Below are positions 1 through 6,820 of a stretch of 38,451 nt of DNA, one piece after another. The first letter of the stretch is position 1. Every line of letters begins with the position of its first letter. The notes below the pieces were generated by a model. The model searched no databases, was not told the DNA's origin, and worked only from the letters and a program-made list of their open reading frames with translations. Source of the stretch: an uncultured Clostridia bacterium (GTDB lineage: Bacteria > Bacillota > Clostridia > Oscillospirales > Oscillospiraceae); NCBI GenBank assembly GCA_947164825.1, contig CAMUYE010000011.1, positions 1 through 38,451 on the forward strand, read 5' to 3'. The position numbers and the translations under genes are program-made.

Positions 1-8
1 ATACCTTC

Positions 9-35
9 GGGCCGTCGAGGACGCCGGCCCCTACG
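9..35. repeat. Half of a GC-rich palindromic repeat upstream of parB
   Basis: GGGCCG, a ten-base loop-side segment, then CGGCCCCTACG. This matches the right arm of the palindromic elements at 9372-9495, 11437-11575 and 25154-25288, except that the ten bases between the two blocks differ. The left part would lie outside the window. The GC3-rich appearance of one reading frame here is explained by the repeat, so I do not call an upstream partial gene. Confidence 0.55.
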
Positions 36-56
36 AAATGAATCGGGAGGAATACA

Positions 57-941
57 ATGAAGAGACAATCAGGTCTGGGCCGGGGTCTCGGGGCCCTGCT
101 GGACGACCCGAATCTGGATTTTACCCAGCAGAAGGGCGGCGTGACCGCCGTGCCCCTGCATCGGGTGGAGCCGAACCCGCTTCAGCCCCGGAAGGAGTTT
201 GATCCCGAGGCCATGCAGGCTCTGGCGGACTCCATCGCCGAACACGGACTGATCCAGCCCCTGACGGTCCGGGAGACCGGAAACGGCTACTATCAGATCA
301 TCGCCGGCGAGCGCCGGTGGCGGGCCGCCCGCATGGCCGGCCTCGAAGAGATCCCGGTGCTGATCATCGACGCCGACGACCGGAAGGTCATGGAACTGGC
401 CCTGGTGGAGAACCTTCAGCGCGAGGATCTGAACCCCATGGAGGAGGCGCAGGGCTACCGGACGCTGATGGAGGAATACGGGCTGACCCAGAACGAGACT
501 GCCCAGCGGGTGGGGAAATCCCGCTCCGCCGTGGCAAACTCTCTGCGGCTGCTGAGCCTCTCCGACGAGCTGGCCGCCATGGTCCGGGAGGGAGAGCTTT
601 CCCCGGGCCACGCCCGGGCCCTGCTGGGACTCAAGAGCGAGAAGCTGCGGCTCCAGGCCGCCCAGAGGATCATCGCCCTGCAGCTCTCGGTCCGACAGAC
701 GGAGACCCTCTGCAAAACTCTGGAAAAACCCCGGGTGAAGGCCATGGAATCTCCGCTGGAGGTGGATTATGTGGCCGAGTGCGAGCGCTCCTTGAGCCGC
801 CGTCTGGGCAGAAAGGTCCGGATCGTCAACGGCAAGCGCAAGGGACGCTTCGAGCTGGAATTCTACGGGCAGGAGGATCTCAACCGGCTTCTGTTCGCCC
901 TCCAGCGTATTTCCGTAAAGGAGGAACCAAAGAATGAGTGA
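57..941 (+). CDS. parB: ParB/Noc family chromosome partitioning protein
   Basis: A 294-residue protein of the ParB/Spo0J/Noc family, which binds parS centromere sites, uses CTP to clamp and slide on DNA, and works with ParA and SMC in chromosome segregation. The N-terminus has the typical GLGRGLGALL motif. Residues about 30-120 form the ParB/Srx CTPase domain, with PNPLQPRKEF, the GERRWRA nucleotide-binding motif (about 84-90) and ENLQREDLNP (about 118-127). A helix-turn-helix follows at about 140-190 (GLTQNETAQRVGKSRSAVANSLRLL), then a C-terminal dimerisation region. The start is supported by GGGAGG six bases upstream. It overlaps the next gene by 8 bp. No parA is visible because the window begins immediately upstream, and I saw no parS site. 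Chromosomal ParB versus Noc cannot be separated here; the family call is very secure. Confidence 0.96.
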   Translation: MKRQSGLGRGLGALLDDPNLDFTQQKGGVTAVPLHRVEPNPLQPRKEFDPEAMQALADSIAEHGLIQPLTVRETGNGYYQIIAGERRWRAARMAGLEEIPVLIIDADDRKVMELALVENLQREDLNPMEEAQGYRTLMEEYGLTQNETAQRVGKSRSAVANSLRLLSLSDELAAMVREGELSPGHARALLGLKSEKLRLQAAQRIIALQLSVRQTETLCKTLEKPRVKAMESPLEVDYVAECERSLSRRLGRKVRIVNGKRKGRFELEFYGQEDLNRLLFALQRISVKEEPKNE

Positions 942-1611
942 GGCTGAACGTAAGCTTCCGGAGACGGAGCAGCTTCCGGAAAATACCCCGAAAGAGCAGG
1001 CCCGGGAACAGCCCGGGGAGGACCAGGCCCGGGAGAAGCCCGCGGCCGAGCAGGTGCTTTCACCCCGGCGCCGAACCGCCCTGGTGAGCTATCTGTCGAT
1101 CCTCTTCGCGGCCGCGTTCCTGTTCGTGGCGCTGATGATGGTCTTTGAGGCCAAACGGCTGAAAACCATGAATGAAGAGCTGAAGGACAGCAGCCAGAAG
1201 ACCTCCGCGTCGCTGACCAGCAACATCAACGCCCTGCAGGCGGAGAATCAGAAGCTTTCCGAGCAGAACGAGGCGCTGACCGCCCGGATCGGGGAGCTGG
1301 AGAGTGCCGCCGCCGAGGCGGAGACCGGGGCGGCCGAGCTTCGGGCCGAGATCGACCGGCTCAACGAGGAGGCCGCCGCCAAGGAAGAGGAACGTCTCGC
1401 TGAGGCCGAGGCCCTGCGGGGCGAGATCGACGTCCTGATCCAGGAGGCCCATGACGCCGTCACTGTCAGCGAGCTGCTGCACCAGGCCATGGCCGCCGAC
1501 GAGGCGGGGGATCTGGAGAAGCTTCAGGAGCTGCTGGACCAGATCGAGCCCCTGGAGAATCTGCTGTCTCCCACGGAGGCGGAGATCTACGAAGAATTGA
1601 AAATTGCCTAA
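934..1611 (+). CDS. Single-pass membrane protein with long coiled coil, unknown function
   Basis: 225 residues that I cannot assign to a named family. Residues 1-47 are a charged, Glu/Pro/Gln-rich segment. Residues about 49-70 are one hydrophobic membrane segment (TALVSYLSILFAAAFLFVAL). Residues about 73-165 are Ala/Glu/Lys-rich with heptad spacing typical of a coiled coil, followed by a helical tail of about 60 residues. AAGGAGG ten bases before the ATG lies inside the end of parB, and the two genes overlap by 8 bp, so translation is probably coupled. The placement suggests a role connected to chromosome segregation or the division site, perhaps membrane tethering, but that rests on position alone. 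The layout (short cytosolic N-terminus, one helix, extracytoplasmic or cytosolic coiled coil) resembles septum-associated proteins only in general form. Confidence 0.75.
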   Translation: MSEAERKLPETEQLPENTPKEQAREQPGEDQAREKPAAEQVLSPRRRTALVSYLSILFAAAFLFVALMMVFEAKRLKTMNEELKDSSQKTSASLTSNINALQAENQKLSEQNEALTARIGELESAAAEAETGAAELRAEIDRLNEEAAAKEEERLAEAEALRGEIDVLIQEAHDAVTVSELLHQAMAADEAGDLEKLQELLDQIEPLENLLSPTEAEIYEELKIA

Positions 1612-1639
1612 TAAGGCATCAGTGACCAGGCATCAGGCA

Positions 1640-1659
1640 TACTTCGTGACTCTCCGAGT
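1640..1659 (+). repeat. 20-nt mini-insert, copy 1
   Basis: TACTTCGTGACTCTCCGAGT sits between GGCA and TCAGG. Deleting it restores an uninterrupted GCATCAG-GCATCAG heptamer array. The 3' half folds as ACTC-TCC-GAGT. Confidence 0.7.
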
Positions 1660-1820
1660 TCAGGCACCGCTCCCACGTCTGAGGAACAATAACCGTTGCC
1701 CCCGTTCAAATGATCTTCCATAGCGAAAAAGAAGAGAAACAGAACGAGCTGCATGTTGCCGGACATCGTTACAGACGGGGGATTGGTTTGTATATTGTAA
1801 ACATTTCAGGCGGTGCCTGA

Positions 1821-1840
1821 ACTCGGAGAGTCACGAAGTA
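1821..1840 (-). repeat. 20-nt mini-insert, copy 2 (other arm of the inverted repeat)
   Basis: The reverse complement is identical to copy 1, and it is placed at the mirror position in the right arm. It may have been copied together with the arm rather than inserted independently. Confidence 0.7.
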
Positions 1841-1919
1841 TGCCTGATGCCTATTGCCTGATGCCTCAACGCCCGTCAAAACAAACGGTACATAGAAGAA
1901 TAACGAAAGGATAATGATT

Positions 1920-3206
1920 ATGCTTGACATTAGGAAAATTAAAGATAATCCCGAGGAGGTCAAGCGGCTGCTGCGGGCCAAGGAGGTCGACTGCGACGCC
2001 GCCGTGGATCGGATCCTGGAGCTGGACAAGGAGCGCCGGGAGCTTATCGCCTCCACCGAGGCCAAGAAGGCCGAGCAGAACCGGGTCTCCAAGCAGATCC
2101 CCATTCTGAAAAAGCAGGGCCAGGACCTGGCCCCCATCTTCCGCGAAATGGGAGAGCTCAAGGCGGACATCGCCGACAACGACGCCAGACTGGCCGACGT
2201 GGAGGCCGAGTACCGGACCTGGATGCTGGGCCTGCCCAATCTCCCGGATCCCGATCTGAAGGCCGGGGGCAAGGAGTACAACGAGCCCCTGCGCTACTAC
2301 GGCAAGCCCCACAAGTTCGACTTCGAGCCCAAGCATCACGTGGATCTCTGCACGGATCTGGGCCTGATCGACTACGAGCGCGGCACCAAGCTGGCGGGCA
2401 CCGGCTTCTGGATCTACCGGGGCCTGGGCGCCCGGCTGGAATGGGCCCTGCTGAACTACTTCATGGACTGCCATCTGGCGGACGGCTACGAAATGGTGAT
2501 CCTGCCCCACATGCTGGAGTACCAGTGCGGCGAGACCGCGGGCCAGTTCCCCAAGTTCGCCGACGAGGTCTATAAGATCGCCAATCCTACCGACGAGCGG
2601 ATGCATTTCATGCTCCCCACGGCGGAGACGGCCCTGGCCTCCCTCCACCGGGACGAGATCCTGAAGGAGAGCGAACTGCCCCACAAGCTCTTCGCCTACA
2701 CCCCCTGCTTCCGCCGGGAGGCCGGTTCCCACCGGGCCGACGAGCGGGGCATGGTGCGCGGCCACCAGTTCAACAAGATCGAGATGTTCCAGTACACCCT
2801 GCCCGAGAAGTCCGACGAGGCCTTCGAGGAGCTGGTGACCAAGGCCGAGAACCTGGTCAAGGGCCTGGGCTTCCACTTCCGCACCGTGAAGCTGGCGGCG
2901 GGAGACTGCTCCGCCTCCATGGCCCGGACCTACGACATCGAGATCCAGATCCCCTCCATGAACGGCTACAAGGAGGTCTCCTCCGTGTCCAACGCCCGGG
3001 ATTACCAGGCCCGGCGCGGCAACATCCGCTTCCGCCGGGAGGCCACAGGGAAGATCGAGTACGTCCACACCCTGAACGGCTCCGGCCTGGCCACCTCCCG
3101 GATCTTCCCGGCCATGGTGGAGCAGAACCAGCGCGCCGACGGCTCCATCGTCGTCCCCGAGGTGCTGCGGAAGTACCTGGGCGGCCTGGAAGTTATCACA
3201 AAATAA
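1920..3206 (+). CDS. serS: Seryl-tRNA synthetase
   Basis: Charges tRNA-Ser with serine using ATP in the cytosol. The protein has 428 residues, the usual length. Residues 1-110 are the antiparallel coiled-coil arm that contacts the tRNA (MLDIRKIKDNPEEVKRLL onward). The class II catalytic core follows, with motif 2 visible as FRREAGSHRADERGMVRGHQF and motif 3 near the C-terminus as NGSGLATSRIFPAMVEQNQ. I chose the ATG at 1920 because AAAGG (1906-1910) is nine bases upstream and the family begins MLDI. The in-frame ATG at 1914 is only three bases from that site. The upstream gap is occupied by a 225-bp inverted-repeat element, not a T-box leader, so the usual Bacillota control of this gene is not evident. 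Confidence 0.96.
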   Translation: MLDIRKIKDNPEEVKRLLRAKEVDCDAAVDRILELDKERRELIASTEAKKAEQNRVSKQIPILKKQGQDLAPIFREMGELKADIADNDARLADVEAEYRTWMLGLPNLPDPDLKAGGKEYNEPLRYYGKPHKFDFEPKHHVDLCTDLGLIDYERGTKLAGTGFWIYRGLGARLEWALLNYFMDCHLADGYEMVILPHMLEYQCGETAGQFPKFADEVYKIANPTDERMHFMLPTAETALASLHRDEILKESELPHKLFAYTPCFRREAGSHRADERGMVRGHQFNKIEMFQYTLPEKSDEAFEELVTKAENLVKGLGFHFRTVKLAAGDCSASMARTYDIEIQIPSMNGYKEVSSVSNARDYQARRGNIRFRREATGKIEYVHTLNGSGLATSRIFPAMVEQNQRADGSIVVPEVLRKYLGGLEVITK

Positions 3207-3255
3207 TCGGCCTCCGGCCGTTTATTGTGACTACTCAAGAAAGGAGGAAACAGAA

Positions 3256-3723
3256 ATGGCAGAAGAAAAGAAGGGATTCATTCAGGAGTTCAAGGAATTC
3301 GCCATCTCCGGCAACATGTTTGATATGGCCGTTGGCATCATCATCGGCGGCGTGTTCAAGGATCTGGTCGCTTCCTTTACCAACAACGTGATCATGCCCA
3401 TCATCAGCATCTTCACCGGCGGCATCAGCTTTGACCAGTGGAAGATCGAGCTTCCCACCATCTTTGAGAAGACCGATCCCGAGACCGGCGAGATCATCAA
3501 GAACTACCTGACCTTCGGTTCCTTTATTTCCGCGATCATCAGCTTCCTGATCCTGATGCTGGTCGTCTTCCTGCTGGTCAAGGGCGTCAACAAGCTCCGC
3601 AAGGCCGCCGAAGCCAGAAAGAAGAAGGAAGAAGAGCCCGCCGAAGAGCCCGCTCCCCCCGAACCCTCCGCCGAGGAAAAGCTCCTCACCGAGATCCGCG
3701 ACCTGCTGGCCGAGAAGAAGTAA
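3256..3723 (+). CDS. mscL: Large-conductance mechanosensitive channel
   Basis: 155 residues. MscL forms a homopentameric pore in the cytoplasmic membrane that opens under membrane tension and releases solutes on osmotic downshock. The N-terminal amphipathic helix and first membrane helix are typical (FIQEFKEFAISGNMFDMAVGIIIGGVF, about residues 8-34, with a conserved asparagine). The periplasmic-equivalent loop is about 50-80, TM2 about 88-110 (FISAIISFLILMLVVFLLV), and a charged C-terminal helical bundle (ELLTEIRDLLAEKK-like) ends the protein after a Glu/Pro-rich linker. AAAGGAGG lies just upstream of the ATG and a strong terminator follows directly, so it is probably expressed alone or with serS. 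Confidence 0.96.
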   Translation: MAEEKKGFIQEFKEFAISGNMFDMAVGIIIGGVFKDLVASFTNNVIMPIISIFTGGISFDQWKIELPTIFEKTDPETGEIIKNYLTFGSFISAIISFLILMLVVFLLVKGVNKLRKAAEARKKKEEEPAEEPAPPEPSAEEKLLTEIRDLLAEKK

Positions 3724-3766
3724 GCACAAAAAACGAGCCTGTCACCGGCAGGCTCGTTTTTTGTGC
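3724..3766 (+). terminator. Rho-independent terminator after mscL
   Basis: ACGAGCCTG and CAGGCTCGT pair around a 7-base loop, flanked by A-run and T-run, starting right after the stop codon. The A/T symmetry means it could work in both directions. Confidence 0.9.
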
Positions 3767-3793
3767 GTTGTCAAGGTCGTTTCCTGCACTTTG

Positions 3794-3952
3794 ATACTGA
3801 ACTCCCATAGAAACCTTTAATCTGTTTCGGCAGGAATTGTGTCATACTTCGTTGTCGTCCTTGCCGGGCGTCAAGCCCGCCTGCGTCCTCCGCCTCGTCT
3901 GACGCAATTCCTGCACGGAACATTTTTCAATCTTTCTATGGGAGTTCAGTAT
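3794..3952. mobile_element. MITE-like element, copy 1 (159 bp)
   Basis: Ends in perfect 20-bp inverted repeats, ATACTGAACTCCCATAGAAA and its complement, with an inner imperfect inverted pair (CAGGAATTGTGTCA / TGACGCAATTCCTG). It encodes no transposase. By eye it is identical to copy 2 at 4783-4941. Both ends contain TA next to CTGAAC, so a TA target duplication as in Tc1/mariner-IS630 elements is possible. A 66-codon open frame across it is not a gene. Confidence 0.85.
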
Positions 3953-3976
3953 GACAGCTTCGTTTTCTGTTCGGAC

Positions 3977-4005
3977 TTTACAGAAAAAGAAATCTCTGGT
4001 ATAAT
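3977..4005 (+). promoter_or_regulatory. Promoter of the MITE-flanked unknown gene
   Basis: TTTACA (3977-3982), a 17-bp spacer, and TATAAT (4000-4005) with an extended TG at 3997-3998. It begins 25 bp inside the MITE boundary, so the promoter is not supplied by the element. Confidence 0.8.
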
Positions 4006-4032
4006 CGACAAAAAACAGGCGGAGGAAAAGCG

Positions 4033-4728
4033 ATGCTGAAAACCTTCAACGACGGGATTAACGGGATCAAGTACTATATCACCGCGGAGAAAGCGATGAA
4101 GGATCAGGTGCAGGGGCTGTTTGAGCTGGTCGCCAGGATCCCAAAGGAGAAAATACGGGACAAGTTCCGGGTGGAGATGGGGTTTTTCGTGTTCACGTTC
4201 TCAAAGTATCGGGGCGGCTATCAGATCCTGGCGCCGGACTTCGACGGGAACCCCTTTTCGGAGACGACGGAGGATCTGACCCAGGCGCTGCTGATTATGG
4301 TGTCGCAGGTCAGCCTGCTGAAGCAATACCGCATCGACGGCGCGCCCTGCAGATTTGACGACAAGATCATTCTGACCAAAGGGGCGCTGGATCAGCCCAT
4401 CCTCGGCTTTGAGCGCTCCGCCGCGGCGTCGGCGGGGGATTCCGGCTGGTTTATCCAGGGCCTGCGGCAAGGCGAGGACGGACAGTTTGAGCCGGTTTCC
4501 CCGGAGGGCTTTGAGGAGCTTGACGAGCTTCCCGCCGAGGCGTACGAGAGCGTTTACGCGTATCAGCTGCTGGAAAAACGGCCCGCCGCCGCCCAGTTCC
4601 TGTTCTTTCCCCGGGGCTTTTTCGCCGTTATGGACGGAGAGAAGATCCGGGAGATCCTGAATGAAAACAATGAGAGCCTGATCCTGGGTCCGGCAGATCC
4701 GGACGCAGAGGGCTCTTTGACAGTCTGA
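4033..4728 (+). CDS. Protein of unknown function bracketed by identical MITEs
   Basis: 231 residues, no signal peptide or membrane segment, so probably cytosolic. I do not recognise a family with confidence. The middle contains YRGGYQILAPDFDGNPFSE (about 57-75), and about 127-147 reads GFERSAAASAGDSGWFIQGLR. The DSGW-centred stretch faintly recalls DUF2185/Imm33-type proteins, but this is a by-eye resemblance only. GGAGGA lies upstream of the ATG. The gene is a self-contained transcription unit, with a near-consensus promoter at 3977-4005 and a strong terminator at 4729-4766, and it sits alone between two identical 159-bp elements. That arrangement is what a mobilisable or recombination-prone cassette would look like, although no transposase is present and codon use looks like that of its neighbours. 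Confidence 0.8.
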   Translation: MLKTFNDGINGIKYYITAEKAMKDQVQGLFELVARIPKEKIRDKFRVEMGFFVFTFSKYRGGYQILAPDFDGNPFSETTEDLTQALLIMVSQVSLLKQYRIDGAPCRFDDKIILTKGALDQPILGFERSAAASAGDSGWFIQGLRQGEDGQFEPVSPEGFEELDELPAEAYESVYAYQLLEKRPAAAQFLFFPRGFFAVMDGEKIREILNENNESLILGPADPDAEGSLTV

Positions 4729-4766
4729 AAAAGCGCCTCCCGCAAAACGGCGGGAGGCGCTTTTTT
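4729..4766 (+). terminator. Rho-independent terminator
   Basis: AAGCGCCTCCCG / CGGGAGGCGCTTTTTT form a GC-rich stem around a short loop right after the stop codon of the unknown gene. Confidence 0.9.
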
Positions 4767-4782
4767 GCTGCCGGGGCGGCTC

Positions 4783-4941
4783 ATACTGAACTCCCATAGA
4801 AACCTTTAATCTGTTTCGGCAGGAATTGTGTCATACTTCGTTGTCGTCCTTGCCGGGCGTCAAGCCCGCCTGCGTCCTCCGCCTCGTCTGACGCAATTCC
4901 TGCACGGAACATTTTTCAATCTTTCTATGGGAGTTCAGTAT
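4783..4941. mobile_element. MITE-like element, copy 2 (159 bp)
   Basis: Same length, orientation and, by eye, sequence as copy 1 at 3794-3952, including both 20-bp terminal inverted repeats. Its right end meets the stop codon of the reverse-strand kinase gene: base 4941 is the last base of the element and also of the TGA. The pair encloses 830 bp. Confidence 0.85.
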
Positions 4942-5807
4942 CAGCGATCTGCGTACCAGGCAGGGATCGGGCCGCTGCCGTACCAGGCCGTAACCTGATC
5001 TTTTTGCTCCCGCATGACCCGCACCTCGTCCTCGCCGTAGGGGATGGCCCAGGGCAGATTGCTCAGGATCCCGCAGCAGAGATAGAGGCACAGCAGCCGC
5101 CAGAATTCCTCCGGCGGAGCGCTGTCGAAATAGCCGTCCACCATGCCGCGGGCGAGGGAGGGCGCCGCGGAGACGCACCAGGGGATCTTCTTGAATTCCT
5201 CCCAGGGATCTCCAAAGCCGCAGCGGTCGAAATCAATGACCCTCAGCCGGTCGCCCGCGTACATGAAATTGCCGACGTGGTAATCGTGGTGCTGGAAGCA
5301 CTGGGGGCGGCCCGCCAGCAGCGCCCGGTTCTCGGCCACTCCGGACAGCAGAGCCTCGTCGTGCTCGTATTTCAGCGGGCAGGCCAGGTATTCGGCGATC
5401 CTTTTGTCGATCCTGGCGTTGAAGCGCTCCTCCCAGTCCGGGAGCCCGGCGGGGGCGGGGACGGAATGGATGTGCCGCAGGATCCGGCCCGCGGCCAGGC
5501 CGTCGGCGTAGAGCTGGGCCTCCGTGCGCTTCGGGATGGCGGTCCGGGCGTTTTCGCCCTCGATCCAGGTTTCCAGGACGTAGAAGCCCTCGGGACAGGG
5601 ACCGCACTCCAGAGGCCGGGAGATCGCCGGTTCCCCTTCGGCGGCCAGGGCCTGGAGGCGGAAGACCCGTTCCAGCCGCTCCGCCCGCTCCGGCGGCGCG
5701 ACACGGAGGAAGTAAACGCGCCCGTCGGCGGTCTCCGCCCGGTACTTCCGGTCCGGCGTCCAGCCGCCCTCGACGGGGGTGCGGGATGCGATGGCGTCGT
5801 ATAACAT
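4941..5807 (-). CDS. Aminoglycoside phosphotransferase (APH)-fold kinase
   Basis: 288 residues of the APH/choline kinase-like fold, which transfers phosphate from ATP to a small molecule. The catalytic loop is HHDYHVGNF (Brenner-type HxDxxxxN) and the metal-binding segment is VIDFDRCGFGDPWEEF. The N-lobe carries YRAETADGRVYFLRV, with the expected strand pattern. Substrate cannot be told: this superfamily includes antibiotic, choline, homoserine and methylthioribose kinases, and nothing here points to resistance. GAAAGGA lies upstream of the ATG. The stop codon touches the right end of MITE copy 2, so the original C-terminus may have been altered by that insertion. The upstream gap is filled by heptamer arrays, which separate it from the radical SAM gene. 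Confidence 0.85.
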   Translation of the reverse strand: MLYDAIASRTPVEGGWTPDRKYRAETADGRVYFLRVAPPERAERLERVFRLQALAAEGEPAISRPLECGPCPEGFYVLETWIEGENARTAIPKRTEAQLYADGLAAGRILRHIHSVPAPAGLPDWEERFNARIDKRIAEYLACPLKYEHDEALLSGVAENRALLAGRPQCFQHHDYHVGNFMYAGDRLRVIDFDRCGFGDPWEEFKKIPWCVSAAPSLARGMVDGYFDSAPPEEFWRLLCLYLCCGILSNLPWAIPYGEDEVRVMREQKDQVTAWYGSGPIPAWYADR

Positions 5808-5824
5808 TGGCGGATCCTTTCACA

Positions 5825-5928
5825 AAGTAAGAAGTAGAAAGTAAGAAGTAAGAAGTAAGAAGTAGAAAGTAAGAAGTACCGTTTTTAATTCTTAATTCTT
5901 ACCTCTAACTTCTTACTTATTACTTATT
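5825..5928. repeat. Inverted pair of 7-bp tandem arrays (AAGTAAG type)
   Basis: Eight consecutive heptamers of AAGTA(A/G)(G/A) run from 5825 to 5880. Six heptamers of complementary type (AATTCTT, ACTTCTT, ACTTATT) run from 5887 to 5928. Together they could form a long imperfect hairpin. The stop codon of the radical SAM gene (5920-5922) is inside the second array. Confidence 0.85.
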
Positions 5929-6819
5929 CAGGATGCCTTCTCCGTCGAAGGCGGGCACGTATTCAAGGCTGGCGGCCTCCGGTCCCTGGACGTAGCCCGC
6001 GTCCAGGCCCAGCAGGTAGAGCCAGGAGAGGACCGTGTCGTATTCCTCCTGGGTGATCCGCCGGTCGAAGGGCGGGAGCTTTGCCGCGGGGCCCATGGGG
6101 ACGTACTGGGACATCAGGGAGACCATCACCGTGCCCTTGGGGAAGGTCGAGGCGATCCATTCCAGGACGCCGATGGAGTTGTCCACCTGGCCGGGCAGAA
6201 TCAGGTGGCGGATCAGGACGCCCTTCTTCAGCAGGCCGTGTTCGATCACGCAGGGGCCGGTCTGGCGGACCATCTCCAGAATGGCGGCCTTGGCGGTCTC
6301 CACGTAGTCCGGGGCTGCGGAGAGAAGCTTTGCCAGCCGGGGATCGGAATATTTCATGTCCGGCAGCCAGACGTCCACCTTGCCCTCCAGAGCCCGCAGG
6401 GTTTCCACGCGCTCGTAGCCGCCGCAGTTGTACACCACCGGCACCGGCAGCTTCGGTTCCAGGGCCGGGAGGATATCCGGCAGGAAGTGGGTGGGGGTGA
6501 CCAGGTTGATATTGTGGCAGCCCTGGGCGATCAGCGCTTCGAAAATCTCCCGCAGACGGGCGCTGTCCAGGGAAAACCCGTGCTTTTGGGCGGAGATTTC
6601 ATAGTTCTGGCAGAAGCGGCAGCGGAGCGTGCAGCCCGAGAAAAAGACCGCCCCGGAGCCGTATTCGCCGGAAATCACCGGCTCTTCCCAGTAGTGGGCC
6701 GCGGCCCGGGCCGCCACGGGATGGGCGGGCATGCCGCAGAAGCCCCGCTCCCCGGCAGTCCGGTCCGCCCCGCACATCCGCGGGCAGAGGGTGCAGCGTT
6801 CGTAACCCAAGCCTTCCAT
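5920..6819 (-). CDS. Radical SAM protein, PflX/pyruvate formate-lyase activase-like
   Basis: 299 residues. The radical SAM cluster motif is CTLRCRFC (about residues 63-70), which binds a 4Fe-4S cluster to cleave S-adenosylmethionine. An extra N-terminal cysteine set, CTLCPRMCGADRTAGERGFCG (about 9-29), matches the PflX-like group (COG1313), whose substrate is unknown. The barrel continues through NINLVTPTHF and VVYNCGGYE. The start is one base from the stop of the upstream GDPD gene, so the two are co-transcribed and probably translationally coupled. The last residues (LNK) and the stop codon are encoded by the adjoining heptamer repeat, so the tail is probably repeat-derived. Confidence 0.9.
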   Translation of the reverse strand: MEGLGYERCTLCPRMCGADRTAGERGFCGMPAHPVAARAAAHYWEEPVISGEYGSGAVFFSGCTLRCRFCQNYEISAQKHGFSLDSARLREIFEALIAQGCHNINLVTPTHFLPDILPALEPKLPVPVVYNCGGYERVETLRALEGKVDVWLPDMKYSDPRLAKLLSAAPDYVETAKAAILEMVRQTGPCVIEHGLLKKGVLIRHLILPGQVDNSIGVLEWIASTFPKGTVMVSLMSQYVPMGPAAKLPPFDRRITQEEYDTVLSWLYLLGLDAGYVQGPEAASLEYVPAFDGEGILNK

Positions 6820-6820
6820 C

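Larger units (their letters stand above)
1628..1852. repeat. 225-bp element with perfect 43-bp terminal inverted repeats
   Basis: Positions 1628-1670 and 1810-1852 are perfect reverse complements over 43 bp, enclosing about 139 bp with a further imperfect inverted pair (CCCCCGT / ACGGGGG). It fills most of the 308-bp gap between the coiled-coil gene and serS. Each arm is a GCATCAG heptamer array interrupted by a 20-nt mini-insert. I found no T-box features (specifier loop, TGGAACCGCG) despite the position ahead of a tRNA synthetase gene. Confidence 0.8.

Noticed and set aside
1..56. Partial upstream gene (such as the end of parA)
   Set aside because: The three frames give no recognisable ParA C-terminus, and the sequence is a repeat half-element.
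1612..1919. T-box leader upstream of serS
   Set aside because: No TGGAACCGCG box or specifier-loop features; the gap is an inverted-repeat element.
3839..3900. A further mini-insert inside the MITE, beginning CATACTTCGT
   Set aside because: The first eight bases match the 20-nt family but the rest differs and the segment is much longer; no empty copy of the MITE is present for comparison.
3839..4039. 66-codon forward frame across the MITE
   Set aside because: It begins inside the mobile element, spans the promoter of the next gene and has no ribosome site.
4941..5807. Antibiotic resistance gene
   Set aside because: The APH fold is shared with many metabolic kinases and no aminoglycoside-specific feature can be recognised.
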